Part shown: piece by piece, positions 7,742 to 17,612 of the stretch
How the letters are laid out: each line of letters opens with the position of its first letter
How positions within the stretch are numbered: position 1 is the first letter of the stretch
From: Actinoplanes derwentensis
Lineage (GTDB): Bacteria > Actinomycetota > Actinomycetes > Mycobacteriales > Micromonosporaceae
Direction: 5' to 3'
Assembly: GCF_900104725.1 (NCBI RefSeq)
Contig: NZ_LT629758.1
Coordinates: forward strand, 4,030,001-4,094,000
DNA length: 64,000 bases
Notes under the pieces: model-generated
The model's input: only the letters and a program-made list of their open reading frames with translations
Databases searched by the model: none
Told to the model about the DNA's origin: nothing
Made by a program: the position numbers and the translations under genes

Positions 7742-9871
7742 GTGACTGACGCCCCTCCGATCTCCGTGTCCAGTGCCACCGACGCTCTTAACCGTGTCTT
7801 CGGCTATCCGTCGTTCCGCGGGCAGCAGGGCGACATCGTCGATCACGTGATCGACGGTGGCGACGCGCTGGTGCTGATGCCGACCGGTGGCGGCAAGTCG
7901 CTGTGCTACCAGATCCCCGCGCTGGTGCGGCCAGGCACCGGGGTGGTGGTCTCGCCGCTGATCGCGCTGATGCAGGATCAGGTCGACGCTCTGCGGACGG
8001 TGGGGGTGCGAGCCGGCTTCCTCAACTCCTCGCAGGACCTCGACGAGCGGCGGGTCGTCGAGGCCGAGTTCCTGGCCGGCGAGCTGGACCTGCTCTACGT
8101 AGCACCGGAAGGCCTCGGCACGGCCGGAGTGCAGCGGCTCCTGGACCGCGGCAAGATCAGCCTGTTCGCGATCGACGAGGCGCACTGTGTCGCCCAGTGG
8201 GGGCACGACTTCCGGCCCGACTACCTGGCCCTGTCGATGCTGCACGAGCGCTGGCCCGACGTGCCCCGGATCGCGCTGACCGCCACCGCCACCCCGGCCA
8301 CCCGCGACGAGATCGCCGAGCGGCTGCAGCTGACCGAGGCACGGCATTTCACGGCCAGTTTCGACCGCCCCAACATTCAGTACCGGATCGTCGGCAAGAA
8401 CAGCCCGTCCCGGCAGCTCCTGGAGCTGCTGCGCAGCGAGCACGCCGGCGACTCCGGCATCGTCTACTGCCTGTCCCGGGCGTCAGTGGAGAAACACGCC
8501 GAGTTCCTCAGCCAGAACGGGATTCCCGCGCTGCCGTACCACGCTGGTCTCGACGCCCGGACCCGGTTCACCAACCAGTCCCGGTTCCTGCGCGAGGACG
8601 GCCTGGTCATGGTCGCGACCATCGCCTTCGGCATGGGCATCGACAAACCGGACGTGCGGTTCGTCGCCCACCTGGACCTGCCGAAATCCCTGGAGGGCTA
8701 CTACCAGGAGACCGGCCGGGCCGGGCGCGACGGGCTGCCGTCGACGGCCTGGCTGGCGTACGGGCTGCAGGACGTCATGCAGCAGCGCAAGATGATCGAG
8801 AGCTCAGACGGGGACCTGGCGTTCCGGCGCAACGCCGGACAGCATCTGGAGGCGATGCTCGCCCTGTGCGAGAGCGTCACCTGCCGGCGGGCGCAGATCC
8901 TGTCGTATTTCGGCCAGCCCTCCGAGACCGCCTGCGGCAACTGCGACACGTGCCTGACCCCGCCGTCGTCGTGGGACGGGACGGTTCCCGCGCAGAAACT
9001 GCTGTCGACGGTGGTCCGGCTGCAGAAGGAGCGCGGGCAGAAGTTCGGGGCCGGGCAGTCGATCGACATCCTGCTCGGCAAGCGGACCGACAAGGTCAGC
9101 CGGTTCCGGCACGACGAACTGTCGGTCTTCGGGATCGGCGCCGACCTGAAAGAGACCGAGTGGCGGGGCGTCGTCCGGCAGCTTCTCGCCGGTGGGTTCC
9201 TCGCCGTCGAAGGGGAGTACGGGACGATCGCCCTCACCCCGCGCAGCGCGGAGATCCTCAAGGGTGAGCGGAAGGTGATGATGCGGCGGGAAGTGCCCTC
9301 GCCACGGACTTCCTCGTCCCGCTCCGGTTCGGCCACCGGCAAGCCCCCGGCTGCCGCTCCCGCCGACCTCTCGCCCGAGGGCGCGGACCTGTTCGAGCGG
9401 CTGCGAGCGTGGCGTGGAGCCACCGCCAAGGAGCAGAGCGTGCCCGCCTACGTCATCTTCCACGACGCCACGTTGCGGGCCATCGCGGCGCTGGCCCCGC
9501 AGACGCTGGACCAGTTGGGGACGGTGAGCGGAGTCGGTCAGAGCAAGCTGACCAAGTTCGGTGACCAGGTGCTGGCGACGGTCCGCGGCGAAGCCGTTCC
9601 GGAGTCCTCGGCTGAGGCGCCGGCGCTCCTGCCCAGTGCCGACCCGGCTCTTTCCACCAGGTCCGCCGTCCCTGCTTCGCCCGCGCGGTCGGCCGCCTCC
9701 GCCGCGCCCGCCCGGTCCGCAGCTCCGGCTCGGACCAGCCGTTCACAGGCGGCGGCCGCTGGGCCTTCCCGGTCAGGCCGTTCGCAGCCTGCGGTCGCCG
9801 GGCCGGACGATGCGATCCCGCTGCCGCCGGAGCCCGACTTCGACGAGGATTCGGGCGCCTACGAGTTCTGA
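7742..9871 (+). CDS. recQ: ATP-dependent DNA helicase RecQ
   Basis: This 3'-5' superfamily 2 DNA helicase acts in recombination and repair. The 709-residue protein starts at GTG 7742. Domains in order: RecQ motif 0 and Walker A ([12 protein letters not shown]) near residue 45-55, DEAH-box [18 protein letters not shown], helicase C-terminal domain with [10 protein letters not shown], and the RecQ zinc domain with four cysteines ([10 protein letters not shown] ... CGNCDTC). An RQC winged helix and an HRDC domain around residues 545-620 follow. The last 85 residues are an Ala/Ser/Arg/Pro-rich tail ending in an acidic patch (EPDFDEDSG), not part of the conserved enzyme. It appears to be transcribed alone. 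Confidence 0.95.
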   Translation: MTDAPPISVSSATDALNRVFGYPSFRGQQGDIVDHVIDGGDALVLMPTGGGKSLCYQIPALVRPGTGVVVSPLIALMQDQVDALRTVGVRAGFLNSSQDLDERRVVEAEFLAGELDLLYVAPEGLGTAGVQRLLDRGKISLFAIDEAHCVAQWGHDFRPDYLALSMLHERWPDVPRIALTATATPATRDEIAERLQLTEARHFTASFDRPNIQYRIVGKNSPSRQLLELLRSEHAGDSGIVYCLSRASVEKHAEFLSQNGIPALPYHAGLDARTRFTNQSRFLREDGLVMVATIAFGMGIDKPDVRFVAHLDLPKSLEGYYQETGRAGRDGLPSTAWLAYGLQDVMQQRKMIESSDGDLAFRRNAGQHLEAMLALCESVTCRRAQILSYFGQPSETACGNCDTCLTPPSSWDGTVPAQKLLSTVVRLQKERGQKFGAGQSIDILLGKRTDKVSRFRHDELSVFGIGADLKETEWRGVVRQLLAGGFLAVEGEYGTIALTPRSAEILKGERKVMMRREVPSPRTSSSRSGSATGKPPAAAPADLSPEGADLFERLRAWRGATAKEQSVPAYVIFHDATLRAIAALAPQTLDQLGTVSGVGQSKLTKFGDQVLATVRGEAVPESSAEAPALLPSADPALSTRSAVPASPARSAASAAPARSAAPARTSRSQAAAAGPSRSGRSQPAVAGPDDAIPLPPEPDFDEDSGAYEF

Positions 9872-10019
9872 CACCCGCTGTTCACGGCCGGGATGGCCAG
9901 CGCTTTCCCGGCCGGCCGCGCCTTGCACGGCCGGTCCGGCCGCGCCTTCGCACGCCTGGTCTCCGGCTCTTCGCGCGGCCGGTCCGCGATGTGGCGGACC
10001 GGCCCGCCTTCGCCGAGGG

Positions 10020-10691
10020 TCAGGCGCTGCGGATCGCCTCACCGGCGATCTCGATGCGGATCTTCTTGCCGACCAGGACGCCACCGGCTTCCAGGACGAC
10101 GTTCCAGACGAGGCCGAAAGCCTCCCGGTCGACTTCGGCGGAGGCAGAGAAGCCGAAGATCTCGCGATCGTACGGATCTCGCCGCGCCCCACCGAACTCC
10201 ATGTGCATGTCGACCGGCCGGGTGACGCTCTTGACCGTCAACTGGCCGTTGATCACGAACCGGCCGGAGGCACGGGTGGCCGCCGGCGGCAGATCGGCGA
10301 CGGTGCCGCGCCGACTGAGCGGATTGTTGCGCAGCCGCGCCCAGTTGAAGATCGGGTCGCTGTCGGCTTCCCAAGTGATCCCGGTACTGCGGTACTCCAG
10401 TGTGGGATAACGGCTGACGTCCAGAAAATCCGGACTCGACAGGTGCGCGTCCCGTTCCGGATTGTGAGTGTTGATGCTGTCCGCGCGAATGGACGCGCTG
10501 ATCGACGACTGCAGCGGATCAGCTCCTACCGCTATCGTCGCCGCGCCTTTCGCGAATTCGCCCCGAACCGGGCTGACCATCATGTGCTGTGCCACGAAAC
10601 CGATGCGTTTGTGGGCTTCGTCCAGGGCGTAGACCCCGGGATCCGGAATGATCAATCCTTGCCACTCACGGACCGGTCGTTCGACCGTCAC
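10020..10691 (-). CDS. YceI-like domain protein
   Basis: This is a 223-residue protein of the YceI family, a lipocalin-like beta barrel that binds isoprenoid-type ligands in characterised members. The start chosen is GTG 10691, with GAGGGGGAG six bases upstream. The open frame reaches 10859 but that extension is not protein-like. The domain opens with GVYALDEAHKRIGFVAQHMM, matching the family's G-x-Y-x-(L/I)-D-x-x-H start, and contains GQLTVKSVTRPV in the second half. No signal peptide is visible, unlike E. coli YceI, so it is probably cytoplasmic. The 148 bases between it and recQ, to which it is convergent, hold no gene. Confidence 0.82.
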   Translation of the reverse strand: MTVERPVREWQGLIIPDPGVYALDEAHKRIGFVAQHMMVSPVRGEFAKGAATIAVGADPLQSSISASIRADSINTHNPERDAHLSSPDFLDVSRYPTLEYRSTGITWEADSDPIFNWARLRNNPLSRRGTVADLPPAATRASGRFVINGQLTVKSVTRPVDMHMEFGGARRDPYDREIFGFSASAEVDREAFGLVWNVVLEAGGVLVGKKIRIEIAGEAIRSA

Positions 10692-11115
10692 GTAAATCTC
10701 CCCCTCGGCACCATCGTTGCCGCAACGCGGCACACGAGCCCCCCTGGCTCCGATGCTGATTGGTCGAGATTCTATGCAGGAGTCTGTTCGGACAGTCACC
10801 CCCGATAATGCAGCATGTGCCCGCCACCACAGTCGAGCCGACACTTCAAGATCGACCATTCACTACAAAACAGACGAGAGCCCACCGGGGGTCTGGGCCA
10901 CCATGTCGTAATTGCTTCAACAATTCGGAAACGCGGCACAAAGCGGTCCACCCGTAGACGTCGGAAGACCGACACGCAAAGTAAGGACGTGCTTATGAAC
11001 ACTCCGTGTTCGGTGTCACCCCGATGAACCGTCCGGCGGTGCCGCACGATCCGGATTCACCGATGTGTGATCATTTCGTGGGTGCAACCACCCAGAAGCC
11101 ACCGGAGGGACACGA
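10692..11115. other. Intergenic region, 424 bp, no gene seen
   Basis: This spacer separates the divergent YceI and DUF4259 genes. It is more AT-rich than its surroundings and no reading frame in it looks protein-like. It contains a short hairpin (GTCGG AAGA CCGAC near 10959-10972) and the inverted repeat listed at 10997-11011. Promoters for both flanking genes should lie here. Confidence 0.5.
10997..11011. promoter_or_regulatory. Perfect inverted repeat GAACAC-TCC-GTGTTC
   Basis: This 6-3-6 dyad 105 bp upstream of the DUF4259 start is the size of a small repressor site. It also lies inside a possible 10-codon ORF (ATG 10995 to TGA 11027, preceded by AAGGAC). Either reading is unproven. Confidence 0.35.
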
Positions 11116-11529
11116 ATGGGCACCTGGGATTTCGGGCCGTTCGACAACGACAACGCCGCCGACTGGAGCGGAGAGCTTCAGGACGCGGGACCCGAACGGC
11201 GTGTCGCCCTCATCCGGCAGACCCTCAGTGAAGTGCTGCACCGCGGCGAATATCTGGACAGCGACCCCGCCAACCGGGCCGTGGCCGCCGCGGCAGTCGT
11301 CGCGTCCCTCCAGCCCAGCGGCAGCACCCTGACCACCGCGTACGCTCCCGACTTCCTGACCGGCGGCGGCACTCTCGACATCCCCGCCGACCTGCCGGCT
11401 CTCGCCCTGCGTGCCCTGGACCGGATCGTCGGCGACGACTCCGAATGGCGCGACACGTGGGAGGACGGCCTGCCCAAGGCGCTGGCCGCTCTCCGGCCGA
11501 TCCGCGACGCCCTGGAATCCGACGAGTAG
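11116..11529 (+). CDS. DUF4259 domain protein
   Basis: This 137-residue cytoplasmic protein starts at ATG 11116 with GGAGGG seven bases upstream. The opening MGTWDFGPFDNDNAADW and the later acidic stretch SEWRDTWEDGLPKALAAL are the hallmarks of DUF4259. That family is widespread in actinobacteria, is often a solitary gene and has no established function. The protein is acidic and helical, with no catalytic motif. It ends next to a bidirectional hairpin and is convergent with the VOC gene. Confidence 0.8.
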   Translation: MGTWDFGPFDNDNAADWSGELQDAGPERRVALIRQTLSEVLHRGEYLDSDPANRAVAAAAVVASLQPSGSTLTTAYAPDFLTGGGTLDIPADLPALALRALDRIVGDDSEWRDTWEDGLPKALAALRPIRDALESDE

Positions 11530-11549
11530 ACCTCCTCGCCGTTGGTGGC

Positions 11550-11572
11550 CCGGGGCGCATTTCGCGCCCCGG
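11550..11572. terminator. Bidirectional hairpin between convergent genes
   Basis: CCGGGGCGC and GCGCCCCGG pair perfectly around a five-base loop (ATTTC). It lies between the convergent DUF4259 and VOC genes, so it can stop transcription from both sides. Confidence 0.7.
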
Positions 11573-11587
11573 CGCCGCAACAGTTGA

Positions 11588-11992
11588 TCAGCCGCCGATG
11601 TTGACCATCCACGGGACGCCGAACCGGTCGGTGAGCTGGCCGAACTCGTCGCCCCACATCTGCTTCTCCAGGGGCACACTGATCTGCGCACCCGCGGACA
11701 GCGCCTCCCAGTAACCGCGCAGAAGATCACCGTCGTCGCCGCTCAGGCTCACCGTGATGTTGGTGCCCGGCTTGTACTCCATCCCGGGCGGGGTGTCGGA
11801 CACCATCAGCGTGTAGCCCTGCTCGGTGTCCAGCTGACCGTGCATCACCAGGTCCTTGATCGCCGGCTCGGGCGCGCCGAACTCGCCGAACGTGTTGACC
11901 TTCAGCTCACCGCCGAGGACCGTGCGGTAGAACTCGACGGCCTCGCGGGCGTTGCCGTCGAACGACAGGTACGGGTTGAGGCGGGACGTCAT
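11588..11992 (-). CDS. VOC-superfamily (PhnB/glyoxalase-like) protein
   Basis: This 134-residue protein of the PhnB-like branch of the vicinal-oxygen-chelate fold starts at ATG 11992, with GGAG six bases upstream. Typical stretches are RLNPYLSFDGNAREAVEFY, ELKVNTFGEF, the cis-proline region PGMEYKPGTNITVSL and the ending WGDEFGQLTDRFGVPWMVNI. The family includes metal-dependent and non-catalytic binding proteins, and no substrate can be read here. The open frame upstream to 12112 is not protein-like. It is transcribed leftwards, towards the terminator shared with the DUF4259 gene. Confidence 0.87.
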   Translation of the reverse strand: MTSRLNPYLSFDGNAREAVEFYRTVLGGELKVNTFGEFGAPEPAIKDLVMHGQLDTEQGYTLMVSDTPPGMEYKPGTNITVSLSGDDGDLLRGYWEALSAGAQISVPLEKQMWGDEFGQLTDRFGVPWMVNIGG

Positions 11993-12142
11993 GGCTAGCT
12001 CCATCGTCGTCGTTGACTCCGTCCCCTCGGACGCTAGACCCCACCTCCGACGTTTTCGGCCCGATCGGCCGGGCTCCACCCGCCCGGCGCTACCCGCCCC
12101 GCTCCGTTCCACGCGCCCGGCTCCACGCGCCCGGCGGCGGGG

Positions 12143-14821
12143 TCAACGATGATCAGAGTCTTCCGCGGTGACGGCGGCCCTGCCAGCCTCCAAGCGGGCG
12201 ATCGGGACGCGGAACGGGGAGCAGGAGACGTAGTCGAGGCCCACTTCGTGGAAGAAATGGACGGAATCCGGGTCGCCACCGTGCTCACCGCAGACACCCA
12301 GTTTCAGGCCGGGACGGGCAGCGCGGCCTTCTTCGGCGGCGATCCGGATCAGGCGGCCGACGCCGTCGGTGTCGATGGATTCGAACGGGGAGATGCCGAA
12401 GATGCCGAGTTCCAGGTAGCGCCAGAAGAAGGCGCCTTCCACGTCGTCGCGGGAGAATCCCCAGGCCATCTGGGTGAGGTCGTTGGTGCCGAAGGAGAAG
12501 AACTCGGCGGCCTCGGCGATCTGGCCGGCGGTCAGGGCGGCCCGCGGCACCTCGATCATGGTGCCGATCAGGATCTCCACACCGCTGGAACCGACGATCT
12601 CGGCGATGATCCTCTCCGCCTCGGTGCGTACGGTTTCCAGCTCTTGAACGGCTCCTACCAGCGGGACCATGATTTCCGGGCGCGGGTTGCCACCTTCGGC
12701 GGCCAGTGCGACGGCGGCTTCGGCGATGGCCCGGACCTGCATGGCGAAAAGACCGGGAATGACCAGCCCGAGGCGTACGCCGCGCAGCCCGAGCATCGGG
12801 TTCTGCTCGTGCATCCGGCGGACCGCGGCGAGAAGCTGCTCGTCGTGTTCCACCCGCCGCCCGTGTTCGCGCTGAACGGCGACCTTGACCGCGAGTTCCT
12901 CCAGCGACGGCAGGAACTCGTGCAGCGGCGGGTCGATCAGCCGGATCGTGACGGGCAGCCCGTTCATCTCCCGGAATATGTCCAGGAAATCAGCGCGCTG
13001 CAGCGGCTGCAAAGCCGACAGAGCAGCGTTCCGTTCAGTCTCGTCGCGCGCAAGAATGAGGCGTTCGACCAGTTCCCGACGGTCGCCGAGGAACATGTGC
13101 TCGGTGCGGCACAGCCCGATGCCCTGGGCGCCGAAACGTCGGGCGCGGGCGGCGTCGGTGCCGGTGTCGGCGTTGGTGCGCACGTTGAGACGGCGTTTCC
13201 CGTCGGCGTGCGTGAGGATCCGGTGCACCGCCGCGACCAGCGGATCGTTGGCCCGCGCCGGGTCGAGATCGCCTTCGAAATACTGCACGACCTCACTCGG
13301 GCGTACCGGCACCTCACCCGGGTAGACCCGGCCGGAGGTGCCGTCGATGGAGATCATGTCGCCTTCGCGGACGGTGTGCGAGCCGATCGCGAACGACGTC
13401 GCGGACACCACCATCTCGTCGGCGCCGCAGACGCAGGTCTTGCCCATGCCACGGGCGACGACGGCGGCGTGTGAGGTCTTGCCGCCGCGGCTGGTGAGAA
13501 TGCCGTTGGCGGCGATCATGCCGGGCAGGTCGTCGGGGTTGGTCTCGCGCCGGACCAGGATCACCGGCGCACCGGAGGCGGCGACTTCGACCGCCTGTTG
13601 CGAGGTGAAGACGACCTGGCCGTAAGCGGCGCCCGGAGAGGCCCCGATTCCCCGCGTCAACGAGTCCGGACTTCCCGCCAGGTCGAACCGCGGGAACATC
13701 AACTGCCCGAGTTGCGCGCCGGTGACCCTGTTCAGCGCCTCGTCGAGATCGATGACGCCCTCGTCGACGAGCTGAGCGGCGATGGTGAACGCGGCGGCCG
13801 CGGTCCGTTTCCCGACCCGGGTCTGCAACATCCAGAGTTTGCCGCGTTCGATGGTGAACTCGATGTCGCAAAGATCCCGGTAGTGGCCTTCCAAGGTAGC
13901 CATGATCTGCATCAGCTCGTCGTAGGAGCGTTTGTCGAGCCGTTCCAGGTCGGCCAGCGACAGCGTGTTGCGGATGCCGGCGACCACGTCCTCGCCTTGG
14001 GCATCGGACAGGTAGTCGCCGTAGACGCCCTGTTCACCGGTGGCCGGGTCGCGAGTGAAGGCGACGCCGGTGCCGGAGTCGGCGCCGAGGTTGCCGAAGA
14101 CCATGGCGACCACGTTGACCGCGGTGCCGAGGTCGGTGGGGATGCGTTCCTGCCGGCGGTAGAGGACCGCGCGGTCGGCGTTCCACGACCCGAAGACGGC
14201 CTCGACGGCTTGGTCGAGCTGTTCGCGGGGATCCTGCGGGAAGTCGTGGCCGGTGTGCTTGGCGAACACTTTCTTGTACGCGCTGACGAGCGCCCGCAGG
14301 TCGGCGGCGTCGAGCTGCACGTCGTCCTGGACGCCCTTGGCCACCTTGGCCTGGTGCAGCGCGTCCTCGAACTCGTGGCCGGGCACCTCGCAGACGGTCT
14401 TGCCGAACATCTGGATGAGGCGGCGGTACGAGTCCCAGGCGAACCGGTCGTTGCCGCCGGCCTGCCGCGACAGCCCGGCCACCGAGTCGTCGTTGAGCCC
14501 CACGTTGAGGACGGTCTCCATCATCCCCGGCATGGAGAACTTGGCACCGGACCGCACCGACACCAGCAGCGGGTCGTCCGGGTCACCGAGGCGGCGGCCC
14601 ATCGCGGACTCCAGGGTGGCGAGATGCTCGTCGATCTCCGCGGCGAGCCCGTCGACATGCGTACCGGCGCTGAGGAACTGCTGGCAGGCCTCGGTGGTGA
14701 TGGTGAATCCGGGAGGCACGGGCAGGCCCAGGTTGGTCATCTCCGCGAGATTGGCGCCCTTGCCACCCAGCAGGTCCTTGAGATCCTTGTTTCCCTCGGC
14801 GAAGTCGTACACGAACTTCAT
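12143..14821 (-). CDS. ppdK: Pyruvate, phosphate dikinase
   Basis: The enzyme interconverts pyruvate, ATP and phosphate with phosphoenolpyruvate, AMP and pyrophosphate, linking C3 and C4 metabolism. The 892-residue length matches the family. The N-terminal ATP-grasp starts at FVYDFAEGNKDLKDLLGGKGANLAEM. The swivelling phosphohistidine domain has GGKTSHAAVVARGMGK near residue 450, whose His carries the phosphate. The C-terminal PEP/pyruvate barrel contains GLCRTEHMF, IEVPRAALTA, FSFGTNDLTQM and the catalytic Cys in LGVCGEHGGDP. It starts at ATG 14821 with GGAGGTAGGG upstream. No adjacent gene shares its direction closely. A gluconeogenic role beside the glycolate genes is plausible but only positional. 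Confidence 0.96.
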   Translation of the reverse strand: MKFVYDFAEGNKDLKDLLGGKGANLAEMTNLGLPVPPGFTITTEACQQFLSAGTHVDGLAAEIDEHLATLESAMGRRLGDPDDPLLVSVRSGAKFSMPGMMETVLNVGLNDDSVAGLSRQAGGNDRFAWDSYRRLIQMFGKTVCEVPGHEFEDALHQAKVAKGVQDDVQLDAADLRALVSAYKKVFAKHTGHDFPQDPREQLDQAVEAVFGSWNADRAVLYRRQERIPTDLGTAVNVVAMVFGNLGADSGTGVAFTRDPATGEQGVYGDYLSDAQGEDVVAGIRNTLSLADLERLDKRSYDELMQIMATLEGHYRDLCDIEFTIERGKLWMLQTRVGKRTAAAAFTIAAQLVDEGVIDLDEALNRVTGAQLGQLMFPRFDLAGSPDSLTRGIGASPGAAYGQVVFTSQQAVEVAASGAPVILVRRETNPDDLPGMIAANGILTSRGGKTSHAAVVARGMGKTCVCGADEMVVSATSFAIGSHTVREGDMISIDGTSGRVYPGEVPVRPSEVVQYFEGDLDPARANDPLVAAVHRILTHADGKRRLNVRTNADTGTDAARARRFGAQGIGLCRTEHMFLGDRRELVERLILARDETERNAALSALQPLQRADFLDIFREMNGLPVTIRLIDPPLHEFLPSLEELAVKVAVQREHGRRVEHDEQLLAAVRRMHEQNPMLGLRGVRLGLVIPGLFAMQVRAIAEAAVALAAEGGNPRPEIMVPLVGAVQELETVRTEAERIIAEIVGSSGVEILIGTMIEVPRAALTAGQIAEAAEFFSFGTNDLTQMAWGFSRDDVEGAFFWRYLELGIFGISPFESIDTDGVGRLIRIAAEEGRAARPGLKLGVCGEHGGDPDSVHFFHEVGLDYVSCSPFRVPIARLEAGRAAVTAEDSDHR

Positions 14822-15118
14822 GCCCTACCTCCGGTTATGAATCCGTGGTGGATACCAGTTCCTGCCCTGGGATTCGTAAGGCTAAGCACGACCGGAGTGA
14901 ATAGTTAACAGTCGGTGGCTTTTTCCACACAGCTACGACCATCACTGAGCGGTACGCGCTCTCTTCGCGCAGTAACGAGCACGTGTGCCACGGATCGCGT
15001 GGTGTGAGGGGGTCGCCGGGACGGTTCACGGCGGAAATTAAGAGCGCCGCTGCGAATTCCACGGGGGAAGAACTCGCAACGGCGCACCGCGAACATTAGA
15101 CGACGAACGTCGACATGT

Positions 15119-15811
15119 CTATCCCACGCGCTGCACGACCGAGCCGACGAGACGCTTCCAGTCCGCTTCGAAGCCCGCCGACGGCGACGAGTTCTCCAGG
15201 CGGTAGACGGCGTAACTGTCCACAAGCACCACATTGCGGGTACGCAGCACGGCCACCGCGGTGTCGGCGGTGCCGGGGTGCTCGGACTCGTACAGCTTGT
15301 GGCGAATGATCACGAACCCGTTCCAGCCGTTCTCGTCCAGCTCACGGATCTCGACCGACTCGTTGTAGGCCGGCTCGTTGCGGTCCGACGTCACCGTCGC
15401 CGGGACCTCGGCCGTCGCCGGGCACTGGGCGGCGACGGTCCGCAGCAGCGTCAGCCCCGCCTCGGCGCTGGCCAGGTCGGCGTAGACGAGGGCGGACTGC
15501 TGAAGCGTCTGCGCGCCCTTCTCGCCCTCGTCGGCGGCGTTCGACGCCACGATCTCGGCACCCGGCGGGATCTCCGGGGCAGGACTGGCGCCCCCGCAGA
15601 AGCTGACGAGCTGCGCCGGGGCGGCACTCTCCAGCGGGGCGACCCAGGCCGGGCCGATCTCCGCGGGCTGCAGGAAGGCGCCCCGCATCGTGGTGACGTT
15701 GACCAGGTCACCGTCGGGCGCGGCGTCGTCGGAGGAACTGCACCCGGCCGCCAGCACCAGGGCGCAGACGGCGCCCACAGCGGCACGGAGGGTTCTGGCG
15801 GTCGAGAACAT
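15119..15811 (-). CDS. Secreted lipoprotein, PknH-sensor-like
   Basis: This 230-residue lipoprotein starts at ATG 15811. A signal peptide of about 22 residues ends in the lipobox LVLAAGC, so Cys is lipidated at the outer face of the membrane. The mature part has two further cysteines placed as in the PknH-type extracellular sensor fold (SFCGG and AAQCP), which would form a disulfide. It ends in ADWKRLVGSVVQRVG. The family assignment is moderate because overall similarity was judged by eye. It is divergent from glcD; the 119 bp between them must hold both promoters. The ligand and role are unknown. Confidence 0.75.
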   Translation of the reverse strand: MFSTARTLRAAVGAVCALVLAAGCSSSDDAAPDGDLVNVTTMRGAFLQPAEIGPAWVAPLESAAPAQLVSFCGGASPAPEIPPGAEIVASNAADEGEKGAQTLQQSALVYADLASAEAGLTLLRTVAAQCPATAEVPATVTSDRNEPAYNESVEIRELDENGWNGFVIIRHKLYESEHPGTADTAVAVLRTRNVVLVDSYAVYRLENSSPSAGFEADWKRLVGSVVQRVG

Positions 15812-15930
15812 CCGGCCATCCTGCCAGACCGCGCCGGCCGGGGTTATCCACAGGACGGCGGTTCCCCGTCGCGCTCGGCACCGAACGCGATTAGCGTGAC
15901 CACCAGGCACCGGCGCCGAGGAGGTCCACG

Positions 15931-17391
15931 ATGAGCGTGATCGATGCGCTGGCCGCACGCTTGCGGTCCGAGCTGGGCTCCGGCCAGGTCCTGACCGACA
16001 GACAACAATTGCGGACGTACGAATGTGACGGCCTAGCCCAGTACAAGGTCGTCCCCGCCCTCGTCGTCCTGCCCCGCAGTGCCGCCCAGACCGCCGCGGT
16101 GGTCCGCGCGTGTGCCGAGGCGAAGGTCCCGTTCGTGGCCCGCGGCTCCGGCACCGGCCTGTCCGGCGGGGCGCTGCCGCACGCCGAGGGTGTCCTGATC
16201 GTCACCGCCCAGCTGCGGTCGATCGTGTCGCTGGATCCCGCCGACGAGCGGGCCACCGTCCAGCCCGGGGTGATCAACCTGCAGGTCAGCGAGGCCGTCC
16301 GAGACTTCGGCTACTACTACGCGCCCGATCCGTCCAGCCAGCAGATCTGTTCGATCGGCGGCAACGTGGCGGAGAACTCGGGCGGTGCCCACTGCCTGAA
16401 ATACGGCTTCACCACCAACCACGTCACCGGCATCGAGATGGTCACTCCCGCCGGTGACCTGGTCCGGCTCGGCGGGGCCGCCCCCGACACCCCCGGTTAC
16501 GACCTGCTCGGCGCGTTCGTCGGCTCCGAGGGCACGCTCGGCATCGCCACCGAGGTGACCGTCCGGCTGACCCGGCTGCCGGAGACCGTCCGCACGCTGC
16601 TGGCCGCCTTCCACAGCACCGACCAGGCCGGGGCCGCCACGTCGGCGATCATCGCGGCCGGGGTGGTGCCGGCCGCGATCGAGATGATGGACGCGCTCGC
16701 CATCGAGGCCGCCGAGGCGGCCGTCCACTGCGGTTACCCGGCCGGCGCCGATGCCGTCCTCGTCGTCGACCTCGACGGCCCGTCCGCCGAGGTGCGGTCC
16801 CAGTTCGACGAGGTGACCCGGCTCTGCGCGGAGCACGGGGCCTTCGAGACCAGGGTGGCGGCCGACGACGAGGAGCGGGCGCTCATCTGGCGGGGGCGCA
16901 AGTCGGCGTTCGCCGCGGTCGGCCGGATCAGCCCCGACTACATCGTGCAGGACGGCGTGATCCCCCGGACCGCGTTGCCCGAGATGCTGCGGCGCATCGC
17001 CGCGGTCGCCACCGAGCACGGCGTGCGGGTCGCCAACGTCTTCCACGCCGGCGACGGCAACCTGCACCCGCTCGTCCTCTTCGACGACGCGGTGCCCGGT
17101 GAGGCCGCCCGCGCCGAGGCCGTCTCCGGCGCCATCCTGGACCTGTGCGTCGAGTTCGGCGGCTCGATCACCGGCGAACACGGGGTCGGCGCCGACAAGA
17201 CCCGTTTCATGCCGCGCATGTTCACCGACGACGACCTGGACACGATGCAGCTACTCAGATGCGCTTTCGACCCTTTCGCCCTGGCCAACCCCGGCAAGGT
17301 CTTCCCCACACCCCGCCTGTGCGGCGAACGCCCCGGCCGTCACCAGGGCGCCCACCCACTCCAGGTGGCCGGCGTGGCGGAGGTCTTCTGA
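15931..17391 (+). CDS. glcD: Glycolate oxidase FAD subunit GlcD
   Basis: This FAD-linked catalytic subunit oxidises glycolate to glyoxylate, passing electrons to GlcE and GlcF. The 486-residue protein starts at ATG 15931 behind GAGGAGG. The PCMH-type FAD-binding domain includes PRSAAQTAAVVRACAEAKVP, PFVARGSGTGLSGGA, SIGGNVAENSGGAHCLKYG and FVGSEGTLGIATEV. The C-terminal FAD-oxidase domain has the histidine-rich NVFHAGDGNLHP and the GEHGVGADK motif near residue 415, followed by DPFALANPGKVFP. The last 25 residues look unlike homologues and may be an extension. It is followed by glcE after a 217-bp stretch and then glcF. Confidence 0.93.
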   Translation: MSVIDALAARLRSELGSGQVLTDRQQLRTYECDGLAQYKVVPALVVLPRSAAQTAAVVRACAEAKVPFVARGSGTGLSGGALPHAEGVLIVTAQLRSIVSLDPADERATVQPGVINLQVSEAVRDFGYYYAPDPSSQQICSIGGNVAENSGGAHCLKYGFTTNHVTGIEMVTPAGDLVRLGGAAPDTPGYDLLGAFVGSEGTLGIATEVTVRLTRLPETVRTLLAAFHSTDQAGAATSAIIAAGVVPAAIEMMDALAIEAAEAAVHCGYPAGADAVLVVDLDGPSAEVRSQFDEVTRLCAEHGAFETRVAADDEERALIWRGRKSAFAAVGRISPDYIVQDGVIPRTALPEMLRRIAAVATEHGVRVANVFHAGDGNLHPLVLFDDAVPGEAARAEAVSGAILDLCVEFGGSITGEHGVGADKTRFMPRMFTDDDLDTMQLLRCAFDPFALANPGKVFPTPRLCGERPGRHQGAHPLQVAGVAEVF

Positions 17392-17612
17392 TGAGCCCAT
17401 GTTCCGCCCCTCCCTGCTCTTCGCCTCCGCGCTCTTCGGTTCCCCGCTACCGGTCTCCCCGCTCCTCACCTACCTTGACCTCGGCCTTTCCAGGGCCGCC
17501 CATTTCACACAGCACCGGTCTGAGCCGGTCCTTCCCACCGATTCCTTCGCGGGTCATTCGACTTCCGCGCGCCCGACCCCTTCCCACCGGGATTCTCGGA
17601 GGGCGGCAGTGA
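17391..17612 (+). other. Spacer between glcD and glcE with a coupled 73-codon ORF (probably not a gene)
   Basis: An ATG overlaps the glcD stop (TGATG) and the frame ends in a TGA overlapping the glcE GTG start (GTGA). The spacer is therefore filled exactly by a 73-codon ORF rich in Pro, Ser and Arg. Its third codon positions are not GC-enriched like the real genes around it, and it looks like no known protein. It may only let ribosomes traverse the spacer. Confidence 0.3.

Noticed and set aside
13598..14908. Long rightward ORF opposite ppdK
   Set aside because: It is a mirror frame of a highly conserved enzyme in GC-rich DNA; no domain is recognisable.
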